Source: Symbiodinium microadriaticum
Lineage: Eukaryota > Sar > Dinophyceae > Suessiales > Symbiodiniaceae
Reading direction: 5' to 3'
Assembly: GCA_001939145.1 (NCBI GenBank)
Contig: LSRX01000585.1
Coordinates: forward strand, 337,645 to 401,644
Length of the DNA: 64,000 bases
In this document: piece after piece, positions 13,099 to 26,200 of the stretch
How positions within the stretch are numbered: position 1 is the stretch's first letter
How the letters are laid out: each line of letters opens with the position of its first letter
Program-made: the position numbers and the translations under genes
The notes under the pieces: generated by a model
The model's input: only the letters and a program-made list of their open reading frames with translations
Told to the model about the DNA's origin: nothing
The model's database searches: none

Positions 13099-14933
13099 CT
13101 AGGAACCATTATAAGGAAAATCGGAAGGAGACCTCTGAAACGGACACACCACAGGACGCCACGCTCTCACTCCTGACCCCTAAAACACAATAAACGAAAC
13201 GAATGCTGTACCTGAAATTACTCAATACTTAGTACAATTCAGGTACGATTGTCCAAAATTCTGCTAGTTTAAGGCCCAAGCATGCCCAAACCATAAACTT
13301 TGATATCCAAAACACTGCAATTCACCGACGATCCTCCCCATCAACCTCAAACGCCCGCTTTCCCAGCCATAGCAACCTCAGAACAAAAAAAAAACAAGAA
13401 GCCTCAAAGAAGTGTGACTCATCTCACAGGGACGCCCCTAGAAAGATACCTTCATCTCAAGAACCATATGAAGTCGGCTTGAAAAAAGCACCTTCGGAGA
13501 CCCTATGAAACCGGGATAGGACCTCTGATTTCAAAGCATCCTAATGCACAATCCCGATTGAGAGTCTTCAAAATCTTTAAACAATCCTACAGATAAAGCC
13601 CGTCCAAAACCCAAGGGTAGAACATATCGGTTTCCCAAGCCCTGGGCCCATACTTCAGAATCTATAAGACTCTACAAGTAAGGGACCCGCCGATCTTAAG
13701 GTCCACCCCACCCCGTGGAACTGCCGACCTGCTTTCTGCCTGCTCCCATGGCGAAGGCAGATCCGCTTTCAAGGAATGGCCGGTGCGGGGCCTGGCTTGA
13801 ATTTTTCCACAGGAACTTTAGGAATTATAAGGTTTAGGACAGAATGTATGGGATGTAGGGGTGTAGGACTGGGGGGGTTAGGGCCGTTTAAGGTTTTTTC
13901 CCCCTCTCGCACGGCAGAGAACAAGCGAGGTTCCGTTTGGGGTTTAGGATCTAAGGTTCCCTGAAGCTCCCGCTGGTGCAGGGTTTCGACACTTCGGGGA
14001 TCTAGCCGATAATGAGAGCATTGGGCACGGCATGTCAAAAACAGCTTTGGGCCAGAGCTCTGAACCAGTGATCTGGGCGTGGGGTGTTTGGCGGAGAATG
14101 GACCCGAAAGACATCCGCAATAGTAGGGTTCGCAACGTCAGGATTTCGAACACTGACACCGGAACTCTTGAACCCAATGGATCAGGCTGCCTTTTGCCTG
14201 CTGGGTTACAGAACTCAACACTGTGTAAACGATGTGTTGTCTCGTCGTTCTGGGCTTCGGGCTTCTAGGGCTAAGGAAACTTTAAAGGACGGACCTGCGT
14301 TTAGGAATTAGGGTTTGCGCTCTAACTATGCCTTCCTGAGTATTGAAAGCTGTATTATAGACCCTGAGTGTTTCGTACGTGTTTAGTAGAGCTGGTCCGG
14401 CGACAAAGCACGGAGCCCTGCTAAGGCCCTATAAACCCTTTCCCGCTACTGCAACAAAAGAGATGTTCCAAAAGCTGACTGACACCTACACCATGAATAA
14501 TGAATGCTGCTTTGGGGTGATCTATCCTGTCAAAATCCTAAGGTTAGGGTCCTCTTGGGAAACAGCCAACTGCTGTCAAGGACCTAGGTACACCTGTGAG
14601 CATCGTAGTCCAAAAGTCTACATCCAAAGTGCTAAACGACAGAACCTAAGACCCTGGATCCCAAGGCCCCCAATCCGCCATGCCCACCCCCCGTCGGCCT
14701 GCAAACTCAACAGGAAGTCCGAGCACACCCCAAACCCTAAACCCTAAACTATGACTCCAAAATCTCAAGAGCATGGGCCTGGTCGGAGAGACCGGTGTGC
14801 CTCCTTGATGACCTCGTTGCCTCTCTGCCTCCTGCGCAGGCAACTGCGATTCTCCGTTGCTCGGGTTCGAGCCATAAGGCCCTCAAGGAGAGCTCAATAC
14901 CCCTTATTTAATCCAGGGATATACATGATAAAC

Positions 14934-15366
14934 CTGTATGCATGTATGCATGCATGCATGCATGCATGCATGCATGCATGCATACATACATACATACATA
15001 CATACGTTACGTTACGTTACGTTACGTTACGTTACGTTACGTTACGTTACGTTACGAAACGTTGCGTTACATTTACATTACATTGCATTATAACAACACA
15101 AGACAACACATTACAACATTACATTACATTACCTTGCATTACGCTACAATACATTACATAACATTGCATAACATTACAATACATTACACTACATTACAAT
15201 ACATTACACTACATTACACTACAATACATTACACTGCAATACATTACACTACATTACATTACAATACATTACCATACATACATGCATACATGCGTATATG
15301 CGTACATGCATACATGCATACATGCATACATGCACACATAAATACAGTATATATATATATATATAC
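14934..15366. repeat. Composite GCAT / ACAT / GTTAC / ATTAC microsatellite
   Basis: GCAT (14934-14985), ACAT (14985-15004), ten perfect GTTAC units (15006-15055), then a degenerate ATTAC series with inserted bases (15065-15275), GCAT/ACAT again (15276-15345) and TA (15347-15366). The order ACAT, CGTTA, ATTTACATTACATT also occurs, reverse-complemented, at 37210-37300. Confidence 0.9.
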
Positions 15367-16754
15367 ATGAATGTAGAAACATTTATGTATACAATGCTTC
15401 TGTTTGGCATTTTAAGAAAGGATGTTTATCAATCAGGAACCCAAGTTTACATTTTATGATACGACGGCAGTGGGCTCTGAATTACTACGGCACTGGCAGG
15501 GTCACCTAACAGCGTTAGCGTGCTAAGCCTGGTAGAAGACTTCCTGCGGAGTCTGCGACAACCTTTATAACATCTAAGGGCTTTAGGATTCGTTTAGGAT
15601 CGCCGCTACTTGACTTTCGGTTCGTTTTTCGTCAGGTCTCTCTATCTTCAAGCTGTCGCTGTTCATGCTGCCTGTGACCTCACACTTCCGAACTCCAGCG
15701 CTAAGCCCCAAACCCCAGAAGCTCTAAGCCCAGCTCCAAGAAACCCCCAAAACCTGAGACGCGAAACCCCTCAAAGCTACCGACACCCTGCCTAGAATAT
15801 GACTTTAAACCTTTCTACCAACAAAACCTGAAATTATGTACTACGACGCCCACCCCAACAAAAACAACTCCTACAACCCAACCCCACCTCGACAAGTTTC
15901 TCCAGGTCGCCTCTGGCATTTTGGCCCAAGGAATGCTTTGTTGTAAGAGGGTTTCACAACGTCTGGACGGTTGTATAGGATTGTATAGGGGTTGTGGGGG
16001 ATCCTTTTTGCAAGTTGACTTCTTAGTATTCATTATGCTGAGGTTGCTGCCACTTCGGGTCTGTTTTGAAATCATACGGTCTGGATTTCGAAAGTTTGGA
16101 AACACCACGCTAGCCGCTAATTATCTGCTTACTTCATCTACCAGAAGAGACTTTGCAGCTGGGCTCTGTGGGTTCTACCTGCAAATCTTACACAAGACCC
16201 CATAGCGGTCTGTGAGACACACACTCAGGCGAACTTGAATGCACGGCTTAGGGGTCAGGAACGATCAGCTAAAGCTCTACTACTCGAAGAAAGCTTGTCC
16301 CTAAACCCTAAACCCCACCTGACCCAAGTCGGTTAAGGAACCTCATGCCGACTGATGCCTTCTTCCAAAGATCTGCTGAGGTATTTTTACTCTCGCATCT
16401 GCTTAGGTTTTTTGCCCCTCCCCCTTAGCAAGGACAAGCCCACAATGCAGGGTTAGGGTTTAGGGTTTGGGGCTTCGCCGGTTAATTTCCGACCTTGGCT
16501 TACGTCGGTTGTGAGCTCTTCGGTCGGGGCTCATGCCTCAACTGGGTTCTTGTGAAAGGGCTTAGTTTAAGTTACCATAATGACGAAACCATGTTATTTT
16601 CTGTAGATCCCTGTTATGGTAATTCAAATTAAATTCCTTTAAAAGCAGCCCAGTCAAGCCTAGAAAGACGCAGACCCCACAGTCCGAACCCTTGAGGTCG
16701 ACGTCGAAGCCGGGCAACTTCGTGAACGACTCGTGTAACCGACCTAGAGCATGT

Positions 16755-16926
16755 GTATACAATATACATACGTACATACATACATACATACATACATACA
16801 TGCATACATACATATTTATATCTATATATAGATATATACAATATGTGTGTGTATATGTTTCTGCACCTGCAAATACACTGTCACAAGATGCTATACCTAT
16901 CTGTACATACATATATATATATATAC

Positions 16927-16957
<31 letters not shown>

Positions 16958-17072
16958 TGTATGTATGTCTTTATGTATGTATTTAACCGTCTATTTGTAT
17001 TTATATTTATTTACTCATATTTTTTATTTATAATTATACACATGTATGTGTGTGCGTGTCGATAGATATAGG

Positions 17073-17105
<33 letters not shown>
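16755..17105. repeat. (ACAT)n, (ATGT)n, (CT)n, (TA)n microsatellites
   Basis: ACAT at 16765-16815, TATG at 16920-16982, CT at 17072-17090, TA at 17090-17101, with A/T-rich spacers. Confidence 0.9.
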
Positions 17106-19796
17106 CACATATACACATAGGGAGTATTTGTACATAGAGTGTAAGGTTCGCGGCATTTAGGAAATTTAGGGGTTGGGGATCCAAGCGTAGGTCTAGAACC
17201 CCCCCCTTCCCCAAACAAAGATTCGACAGCATCGTTCGCCGGTAATGCTCTCTTCGGCGCCTCGTTCAACCACGTTACCTGGGAGGAGCAGGGACGAAGA
17301 GAGTGGAACAGTATGCTTTTCAGATGTCGGCCGTTGTCTACTTACATAGATCGGACTCTGTTTATGGGGCGACGGGTGCGGATGCAAGACCCCATCGGAA
17401 AAAGGAAAACTCTGCAGTCTAGACCACAAGTATCAGTAGAACATACTAGAAGCAACCCCCGCACTTCCACAGCACTTTCGATCGAAAAGTATGTCATTGG
17501 CCTCTGTGGACCGGCACTGGTTTACCTGAACTTGCATAGCTAAGGTTCGTAGTTCTCCGGATTCATGGGAAGCAGAAGCCCGGCCCTACGAACTCGGAGC
17601 TGCAGCCAAAACCCTTTGTTGCAACTGGCTTGCAACGGCTGACTCGTTCCAAAACCCTTTTTGAACCCAGACTCTGCCAATCAGCTGGGAAGCAGCACTT
17701 CTAGCACCCCAAACGACAAACTCAACTCTGCTAGGAGCCCAGAGATCCGAAAATCACACAAATCAAAGCGCAGATCACATCGGACAGCCCGGGGACAAGC
17801 GAAGTGACAGATAGCTCTTGCCCAAGACACCCCCTCTCGACCCAAAACGCTTGTTTAGCCACTGTTTGTCTGGAGTTTACCGTTAAGCTACCAGTAGCGA
17901 CACTGTCGGATTCGAGATTGCCACAGCAGGGAGATTGGATCGGCGAGGGGAAAAGGCGGCGCGTGAATGTCGGACGCTTGAGTTGTTTGGTCTTCGAGGG
18001 AGAAAACGGGGATATGAGCGAGTGAACTTGTAATCAAAGACATCGAATGGCCCCCGATTCCGGAACGTGATACGATTTTATCTTCGCCGCTGGTCAGGGT
18101 TTGCTAATGCCTCTCTGCCTGTGCTTGTTGCAGGCTAGGCCAAGACCTCGCCGCATTCCCGGCGCAGGGTCCACTTTGAGCAGTCGCTGTTGGGTTGAGG
18201 CTCAGGTTTGGCATAAACCACCTCAAAGTCCTGAACCTTACGGCAGCCTTTCAGCTTCTGGTGAACGCGATAACTATTTCCAGAGTCCTAGTCACCACCA
18301 GGTATCGAAGCTGCAACACGCTCGCCTGAAAGGCCGCCCAGAACGCTTAAACATCAGTTTGTCAAACCTTTGTCTGCTCGTAGTTTACAACACGGCAATG
18401 TTGGGAGCTCAGCAATTACATAGATTTTGGCTTTTGGGGTATACTGTCAACACAGTCAGGAACACTGAACCCTCAGGAATAGTAGTAAGTGTTTAGGCTT
18501 CACTATTGCTATGGGTTTTTTGAATATGATAATTTTTATTCCTCTTAATTATTATTCTTCTTGCTACAATACTTGATTCGCTCCGAAGACCTGAACCTGA
18601 ACGTGTGTGGGAACGCCTTGTGCCAAGCATGCTTCGGGCGGGGCACCACGAATTGTTGCAGGAGCTCCCCGCCGAGACTGTGCTAAGAGGAGCCATAAGC
18701 ATATGAGGGTTCAGGGTTTAGCCTTCAAAATTTATAGGGTTTAGGTTGACAGGTGGCTTTCACAGTAGTTGCTGTCAGGGTTTACAGTTCATCAGTTGAC
18801 GGCTTCGTGCTCGGTCCGAGGTGGGCGAGCTGGTTTGATAGTTTCCTGGCGAATCTCCTTGCGTTTAACACGACAACGAAACAAGACTCTAATGAAATTC
18901 GAACTCAAGCATGTGTTAAGCAGGGCCCAACACATCCCAACGGCAAACTCCTTGTGTAACTGTTTATAACTGTTTAGTCAGTACCCTTGGCGACCGGCAT
19001 GAAGATGACAAACTAAAAGGAGCTCACGACGACCATCACATAATGTGACAAAGCTGAAAGTTCTGAAGGCGTCGGCGGTGGCATGGCATCTGGCAGAAAA
19101 TCTACACATAGTGACACATAGGCACATAGGTCCAGAAACTGAAGAAGTCAGAATCTGGTTTATTTGAGCACCAGTGTCAAAGCTTGATTCTCGGACACCT
19201 GCGACGGCACTGCTTCTCCCTGAAGAAAGTTCGGATGTATAAGGCTTGAGGTATCGAGGATGGGGGTGGCTGGGAGCACCTGATCCTGCTATGCTACCTG
19301 CCACCTGGCACACTACGCCAACGTCCCAGAGTACTTGTACCGGCTCATGGGTGTGCCTTGGCAGCCGGAAAAAGTACGGACAACGCCTCTATCTGTCGAT
19401 GCGGACTCACAGCGATTCTGAATCAGCTGAAAACACCTCGTGTTAAGTCTCTGCAATGCAACCGAGCATTCCACGAGCAGGCTTTGCCTACTGAAAGCCA
19501 AGAAACCCGACTTGTGCCATGATGTCCCTAAGCCCTCATCCCTGAGACTCGAAACCAACCTTCAAACTTAAAATCCTGAATCATCACCTCGGTACTTACC
19601 TGCAGCTACTGTCGGCGAGTCTGCCGTTCCTGCTGCACCGCCCAGTATCCCGATCTCGCAACGAATCCTTTCGAAGTTTGGCGAACCAATGCTGGTCAGC
19701 TGGTCTTGAAGATGAATGAAGTGACCTACAACATCATCAACATCATCAGCATGATCGATGCGACGTTCCCCATACACAGCTGAATCACGAAATGCC

Positions 19797-19975
19797 ATGT
19801 ATATATATATATATATATATATATTCACACATATATCTATGTGTATATATATATACATACTTGCCGGCTGCCAAACACAACAGGAGTGGTGGTCAACGTG
19901 GCTGTGATTACTCGTATGCTTTGCACACAGACACACACACACACACAAAGACACACAGACACAAACAAGCAGTCA
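19797..19975. repeat. (TA)n and (AC)n microsatellites
   Basis: A TA run at 19799-19858 and an ACAC/ACAG run at 19921-19972. Confidence 0.9.
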
Positions 19976-20837
19976 AAGAATGTGCTTACAGTCTCGCGCT
20001 GGATGAACGCTGAATTTTAGTCTAGGTCTTCGAATCCGCACGTGCAACTAGCTGCTGAATTCCGTGGCCAAAGATTTCCGGGGGTAGGATTACCAAAAAC
20101 TAGCTCTTAACGGCTTTTGGAGACCGTGGAACGTCTTGTTGAGAAGCACAAGCAAGCACAACAAAACAGAGATAAATTACCTACCACAGCCTGGGGCTTC
20201 GACTTTGGCGTGCATGGACCGATCGCTATGCAAACGATACCCTAAGCAAAGATTTGTCAGAAGCTTAATACACCAATCGGAGACCCTACACCATCAACCT
20301 ATAGCCAGAACCCTTATAGGTCCTGAGCCCTACCAAAACAGAAGTTGATGGATGCCAAAGCCGCGCGTCAGGAAGCTCGGTGCTTCTAGCTCAAACGTTG
20401 CGCATCCCGGCAGAGGCTTTGATCAGGTTGAGAATAGAGGGCTCGGAGCCATGTACGGTCATGATCTGTTTTTTGACAATCGTTCACCCTGCGTTTGTTC
20501 AGCTCTCTTTGCTGCTAGAGTCAGGATCATAACGGCCTTCTTGACCATCCTCGACATCCATGTCTTCTTCACCTGTGTCAACATCACGTTCGTCATCATG
20601 ATCATGCAAGACATCATCCTCGCCCTCGCCATCCTCCTGGCCATCAGAATACTCGCCCACCGTCGTCGTAGCCACAGCAACTGTCATCCTCACGGCCATC
20701 ATCTCCTTCTGTGGCCGTAGCAATAGCCGGGGCTGGAAGGAGAGAGCGAGTGCTTGGACACAGATTCTACCCATATCTCAAAAACAGGTTTGCATGAAAA
20801 ACTGCTACACTGGAACGGGAACGAACGGGCATGCTGA

Positions 20838-20883
20838 GCTACAGAGTGAGACAGAAGAACGCTACAGAGTGAGACAGAAGAAC
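20838..20883. repeat. 23 bp perfect tandem duplication
   Basis: The 23-base unit starting GCTACAGAGTGAGACAGAAG occurs twice head to tail without mismatch (20838-20860, 20861-20883). Confidence 0.9.
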
Positions 20884-21724
20884 AACTGGTGGTAGTGGGG
20901 GGGGGGGCTAATTAGTCTGCATCGTCTTCATCATCAGCAGCATCATCCACACCCCTGGAACATTCCGCACTACACACGATAGACATCATCACAAAGTTCT
21001 GATGATAGGCAGAAGGGAACTTGAGACACTGCTTGCAACTCCCAAGGACAGCTATGAACAAGCTCGGAGCCCTAAAACCTGACTGCCCATGCCTTTGAAA
21101 AGTGCGCGCCATCTTCGCGGTCGTTTTGGAGGGAAGGCTGGCAGGAGAAGCAAGAGAAGCTGAGGGATAAAGGTCCTCAAAAACGCTCAAACCTTTTTAG
21201 GCAAGTTAGGCCACCCCATGCCTTAAAGGCAAACGCGTGGAAGGTAGTTTGGGGGTTTCCGTATTATAATCATGTGCAGGAACCCTAAGAAAAAAAACGA
21301 GGCTTCCTAACCCCTAAATAACCCTACATGATCTCCGTAACATAACGAAGTCTTTTGTGATTTGGGGCAAATGATAATCACCGGTACTGGCGCTTCATTT
21401 CCAGGTCTTCGGATGTCTTCGGGTTGGAGTTAATTCCAAGGGTTGCGGGTTCTAGAACGGTTCCTATAAGGGCCGCTCTGGACCACTGCTTCCGAACCTC
21501 AAACAGAACTTGGCTACTTAGCATGGCGATCCCTGAAAGCAATCGAACCCTAAACTGAAAAAACTTCCGTGGAGGGTTTGTTCAGTTTTTTTTTTTTTGG
21601 GGGGGGGGTTTAGGGTTTAGAGTCTAGGGTTTGTGTCTCAAGCCCGGAAGTGACAAATCATCCCAAGACCCGGAGATTCGAGTATAAGGGCCTACACTGA
21701 TATAGAAAAAGGTTGGGTCACATC

Positions 21725-22805
21725 GTGAAACAAAACATGCTAGTCATATGCTAGCAAAGTACATCGTACGTTATGCGGAGTATAAAGGATAGGTACAAAA
21801 AGAAAAAATGGATATGGTAACCGGTAACCAATGTAATGTAACACAATATGACATGGTTCGTAGTTAATGTACAATGTGATATGACAAAACCCAATTTGAT
21901 GCAAATAGAATAACATAATGTAATATGAAACCATATCATAGCATGCCACATAATATAAACATACAACATAACACAATCTATAGCAATACTCTACAACATG
22001 TCAGAAAGAACAAGCCAAGACATAACACAACATGACATAGCTATGACGAAATGATGAAACAGAAAATGAAATTAATACAGTGTATGATATGCTTACTATG
22101 CTACAAAATAAAACGATATAGCATAGATCAATGTGATATGGTATAATTATAACATGACAAAACATAAAACATAGTGCAGTATAACATGACATCATAGAAC
22201 AGAACAGACTAGCACAATACAGTATAAGCAAACACGGTCACAAAAAAAAAACATATAGTACAATAGAAATCAAAAAAAAAACAATATAGCCGAGTTGAAA
22301 ATAGCATAGCACAATTTACTGTGAACTGAAAGAACAACATCATAAGTCAATATTCCGTAGTATAATGCAACTGAATGCAAGATAACCTCATGTGAAATAA
22401 TACAACATCATAGTGCTATGAAACATATAAGAAGTTAAACCGGTCTAGTCAATTGACAATGCATACTGTAGCTATAACATGACACAATAGAATACACTGT
22501 AATGACATGATGCAATGCAATTTACGAAACAATATAATAGAACCAAAGATGTTATGTATACTAATAAAAGTGACGGCATGTAGCACTATTTAGTATAGTA
22601 CTGAAAATGTAATACAATGTGAGACAAGATAGGACAAGATGTCATGATATTATATAACAGAACTTTAAATAGACGCAACATGTTTTTGGCATAGTACTAG
22701 ATGTAGCTGAAGCAAAGTACAGTGCATACAACATGACATAAGCACTTGAGTAAAATATACTGTAAACAAAGATAATACATAATACATCATCAAAATACTA
22801 TATAG
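21725..22805. repeat. A-rich, strand-biased degenerate repeat tract
   Basis: About 1.1 kb of plus-strand sequence rich in A and poor in G and C, built from recurring ACATA, CATAACA, AATATGAC and GATATG words without a fixed period. It may be a decayed ACATN-type pentanucleotide satellite (compare the intact GATGT and GTTAC arrays elsewhere). Minus-strand open frames here are Tyr/Ile/Cys-rich and not credible genes. Confidence 0.7.
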
Positions 22806-23071
22806 ACCCTAAAGCTTGAAGCTTCGGTGCTGGAATCCGTAAGCCCTAAACCCTAAATCCCAGCAACTTCGTCGACATCTCCGAGATCAGCTGAGCCCCT
22901 CCACTTTGCAATGCTCAGCTAAAGTGCCAGAAGTTGGCGCAACGATCACCGGACAAGCCGGTCGAGGGCTTAGAACTCGCTATGGCCTTCTGTGAGGGTT
23001 ACGATTATAAGGGTACTGCGATGTTGCGATGTTCAAAGGGCGCCGGGGGGTTTGGATCGCAGGCTGTCCAG

Positions 23072-23211
23072 ATAGGGGCCTAAAATAATTGCCAATACTT
23101 GTGTTGTGTTTTTCTTGTGGGGGGGGGGGGGGGGGTTCCTTTCTGACTAGAATTATGGTAGAATATGCCCCAAAACCCTATTCTAATCATTATAGTCATT
23201 AAGGCCGCTAT
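23072..23211 (-). mobile_element. Hairpin element, TTTTGGGG-core family, with G expansion
   Basis: Ends are inverted: ATAGGGGCCTAA at the left and TTAAGGCCGCTAT at the right. Read on the minus strand, the right half gives GGCCTTAAT, ATGATTAGAATAGGG, TTTTGGGGCATATT, matching 41153-41291. A run of about 19 G in the left half is an expansion of the GGGGG found at that place in the 8688 copy. Confidence 0.6.
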
Positions 23212-26200
23212 ACTATCGACTTGTCAGGTCTTGGCTTGCATACTCAGCTGGCACCCAAAGACCGTGAGCCAACTGTAGGTAGTGAAGCGGGATGCAGGGA
23301 GAAGATGCGGGGGCTGGGCCGGAGGGAAAATAAGGACGTCCAAACGCCAAGATCAATTTCATAACCCCTGCGAGAAACAATGACATCTTAATGGAAGTAG
23401 CGAAAGGTACGTGAGAATACTTCTCCATGCCAAGTCCTGTTGTCTAAGCCGGTTTCTTGCAAGAGTGCTAGACACGGAATCGTCATAAGAAGCCTACTAC
23501 AGGCTGGTGTATTTTCTTTGGTCATTGTGAAAGTACCCCCAGATCCTGAGCCCAACGGTTCGAGTTGACGCTGGGAATTCACGAATGTTTGGGGTTGAGG
23601 CCTTGGTTTCAAGACGCTACGGCTGGGCAAGCCCTTTCCTTGGGGAAGAAGAACGGTTTATGAGTTTCTAGTCCGTGAGACTGTTGGGCTTCATGGTCAC
23701 AGTAGGGTTTACAGACTTCTTACCTCCCGCTGTTTAAACCAAACAAACCCCTGCGACACCCTACCAACTGGACAGTTACAGCATGTTTTATGCAGTTTCA
23801 ACATTTCAACAGTCTGTTCTTCTCCACGCAGGCTCAAGCTCAAGCGAATCCTGGCGGATTGGAGAACGGCACACTGAAACAGAACGGAGAGTCCGGTGAC
23901 AGTCAAACCAACGTAGTTCGTCAGCAAGAGACCTAGTCGCGCATCTTACTGTCTGTGTGGTCGCTGGGTCAGCATTCATGCAGCATACACATGTAGACAT
24001 ACCATATATATATATATACATGTATACACACATATCAATGTATATATAAACTGTGTACACATCTGTAGGCAGGCAAACCTTATGCATTTTGCTTTCAACG
24101 CCAGCCGGAATGGAGGCCTCGCGACCTTCAGCCTTTCTGCAACACTGACAACTAGTCGCCTAAGCACCGGAACAAGAAAGCTCCAACCATAAGAAAATGT
24201 TAATTAACCTGACCCTGAACCACAAAGCCTACAGCATCAACCCTATAAGGCCTACACCTTAAAGCCCGAACCCCTATAAAGCCTACACCCCTAGAGCCTC
24301 AACCGTGAAGCACTAAACTGACAGATCCAGGACTGCCAGGACTCAAAACTCTGCCTCTGAAGGCATCGCTTCAAACCGGCGTTGCAATGTGGCTGGGAAG
24401 AGCCGCCCGGTAGGCCCCGTTGGGCTTCGGGTTTAGAAAAAAAAACCTACATTTTAGGGCTCCATCTATACAGAGGTAGTTTTTTTTTTTTTTGGGGGGG
24501 GGGGGTGTTTTATGGTAGGATCGCCTGTTCGGCCCGTCTTTGTCCAGTCGTCTTACACGTCTCTGCTCTGGGTTTCCTCTGAAACCCTTCGTGAACGAGG
24601 TCTCTCTTATGTGCCTAGCTTCCGACCCTGAACCTTGAAACCTAAACAAAGAAGCCATGGTTGATAGCTGAAAAAAAGGGGCCGTGAGGCTCCGATTCAA
24701 AATGCGCCTCCCTCCATCCCACAGGCTTTTTTTTTGTGTGCCCAATAGCCACAAATGGGCTTTTCTGTAATCACAGGTAGGTTATAATTGGCAAGCCAAT
24801 GGGTCACATGTAGGTAACAGTATTGACAGCTCTCCACATGCATCTCAGACCTCTTACATGGTATAACATGATGAGGAAGCAGAGCTGTTTACTGATCGCT
24901 GTCAACAGCTTCGCTAAAAGCAGACTGCCTTTCTGCTCACTTGTTGCTGCGAGGTTTATGGTTTTGCTTTCTTGAGCGTCCCTTTTAACCGTAGGGTTTA
25001 ACTTTTAACAATTTCCGCAAAAGGGGGCGTTCAGCCCCAGCCCCCCAAAGAGCCACTTAGCAACACCCCTTGTATAGTTAAGCGTGATGCCTTGCAGTGT
25101 GTAAGGTTTCTTACTATGACTTCATCTGGGGTCTTGGCCTGTGGGAAACCGAATAATAGGGTTTAGGGTTTATAGGGTTTAGAGACGAGCTTTAGCATTT
25201 TGGGAGTGGGGTTAATGATCAACGGAGAAGCGTGCAGGGTTTCAGGACGGTTAAGCTACGCCCCTGTCGCAGTTCGCCCCTGAAAAGTTCAACACTGGAC
25301 TCTTACTTAGCCACTCCAAGATTCGAATTCAAAACTTCCATTCCTGGTCTCGCTCAAAGCTTGGAGGTCTTATCTCCTGAAATCACACACCATGGGCTCT
25401 TCCGTGTTTTTTGTCGCGGGCACCCAAAAGGCCCGGCCCCTATTTCGAGAGAGAGTTGGTAGGAGCTGCTTTTTCCCCACCCCACCTGGCACTTATGCAT
25501 GCGGCAGCTTGCGATCTATATCTTCTATCTTTTGGCTGAATTACCGGCTCTAGAGGAGCAGAGCCTGTGTACGTGAAGAGCCTGGAGTCTAACAACTTCT
25601 ATACCCTAAACCATATATTATAACCTCTAAACCTTCACCGTCGCAAGCTGCATGTGGCATTCTGGCTAGGCGGGGGCGGATGCCACGCTGCGAGCTTTAG
25701 CGCGAGATCTGGGTTCACGGCTTTGGGATTGACAAGGCTTGCGAAATCTTGGGAGAAGTCCTCAGGCTGCCAGTGTAGCAGCAGCAGTAAAAGTAGGAGT
25801 AGGGGTAGAGGAGGGGGCTTGAGTTAAAGAACCAAGCTTTACACTGTGCAATCCGAGTCCTTCAAGACTGAAAGACAGCTAGCCATTGAGATTATAGTCA
25901 TGATACACATGAGAGTCCAAAAAACACAAAACAAGGTAAAAACACTGCAGCTTCCGGCATACTGGTAATGGTGCCGTGCCGCATGTGTAGCAAATGTTGG
26001 CGTGCTTACCCTTAACCCAGAAAAAGAACGATGCGGCTACTGTACTCTAACCGGGTCGCACTGGTTTGTTTGCTTGAAGCCTACATCCCAAGCCCTATTC
26101 ATTTGATGTGGTCTTATACGGTGTGCTCTAGGCATGAAAGAGATAGGGTTTCGTTTCATGAGCATTTCTTGGGAAGCAGAACAGCTCTTTATGCTCTTTG

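Larger units (their letters stand above)
10661..14933. other. Gene-free stretch
   Basis: Scattered telomere-like units (10755-10805, 10935-11000, 14735-14750) and two hairpin elements (12250-12337, 13002-13098). Frames up to 150 codons exist on both strands but show no domain and no paralogue in the window. Confidence 0.5.
15367..21724. other. Gene-free stretch
   Basis: Telomere-like units at 16305-16320, 16450-16470, 18710-18745; microsatellites at 16755-17105 and 19797-19975; a T13-G10 junction at 21587-21609. A minus-strand frame at 20499-20774 ends in an Asp/Glu-rich run encoded by TCA/TCC/CTC triplets, and another at 20912-21190 also ends acidic. They could be pieces of one acidic protein, but I see no splice model that supports it. 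Confidence 0.45.

Noticed and set aside
20499-21190. Acidic protein gene on the minus strand
   Set aside because: The acidic run is encoded by TCA/TCC/CTC triplets that look like a degenerate trinucleotide repeat, and no splice junction joins the two frames.
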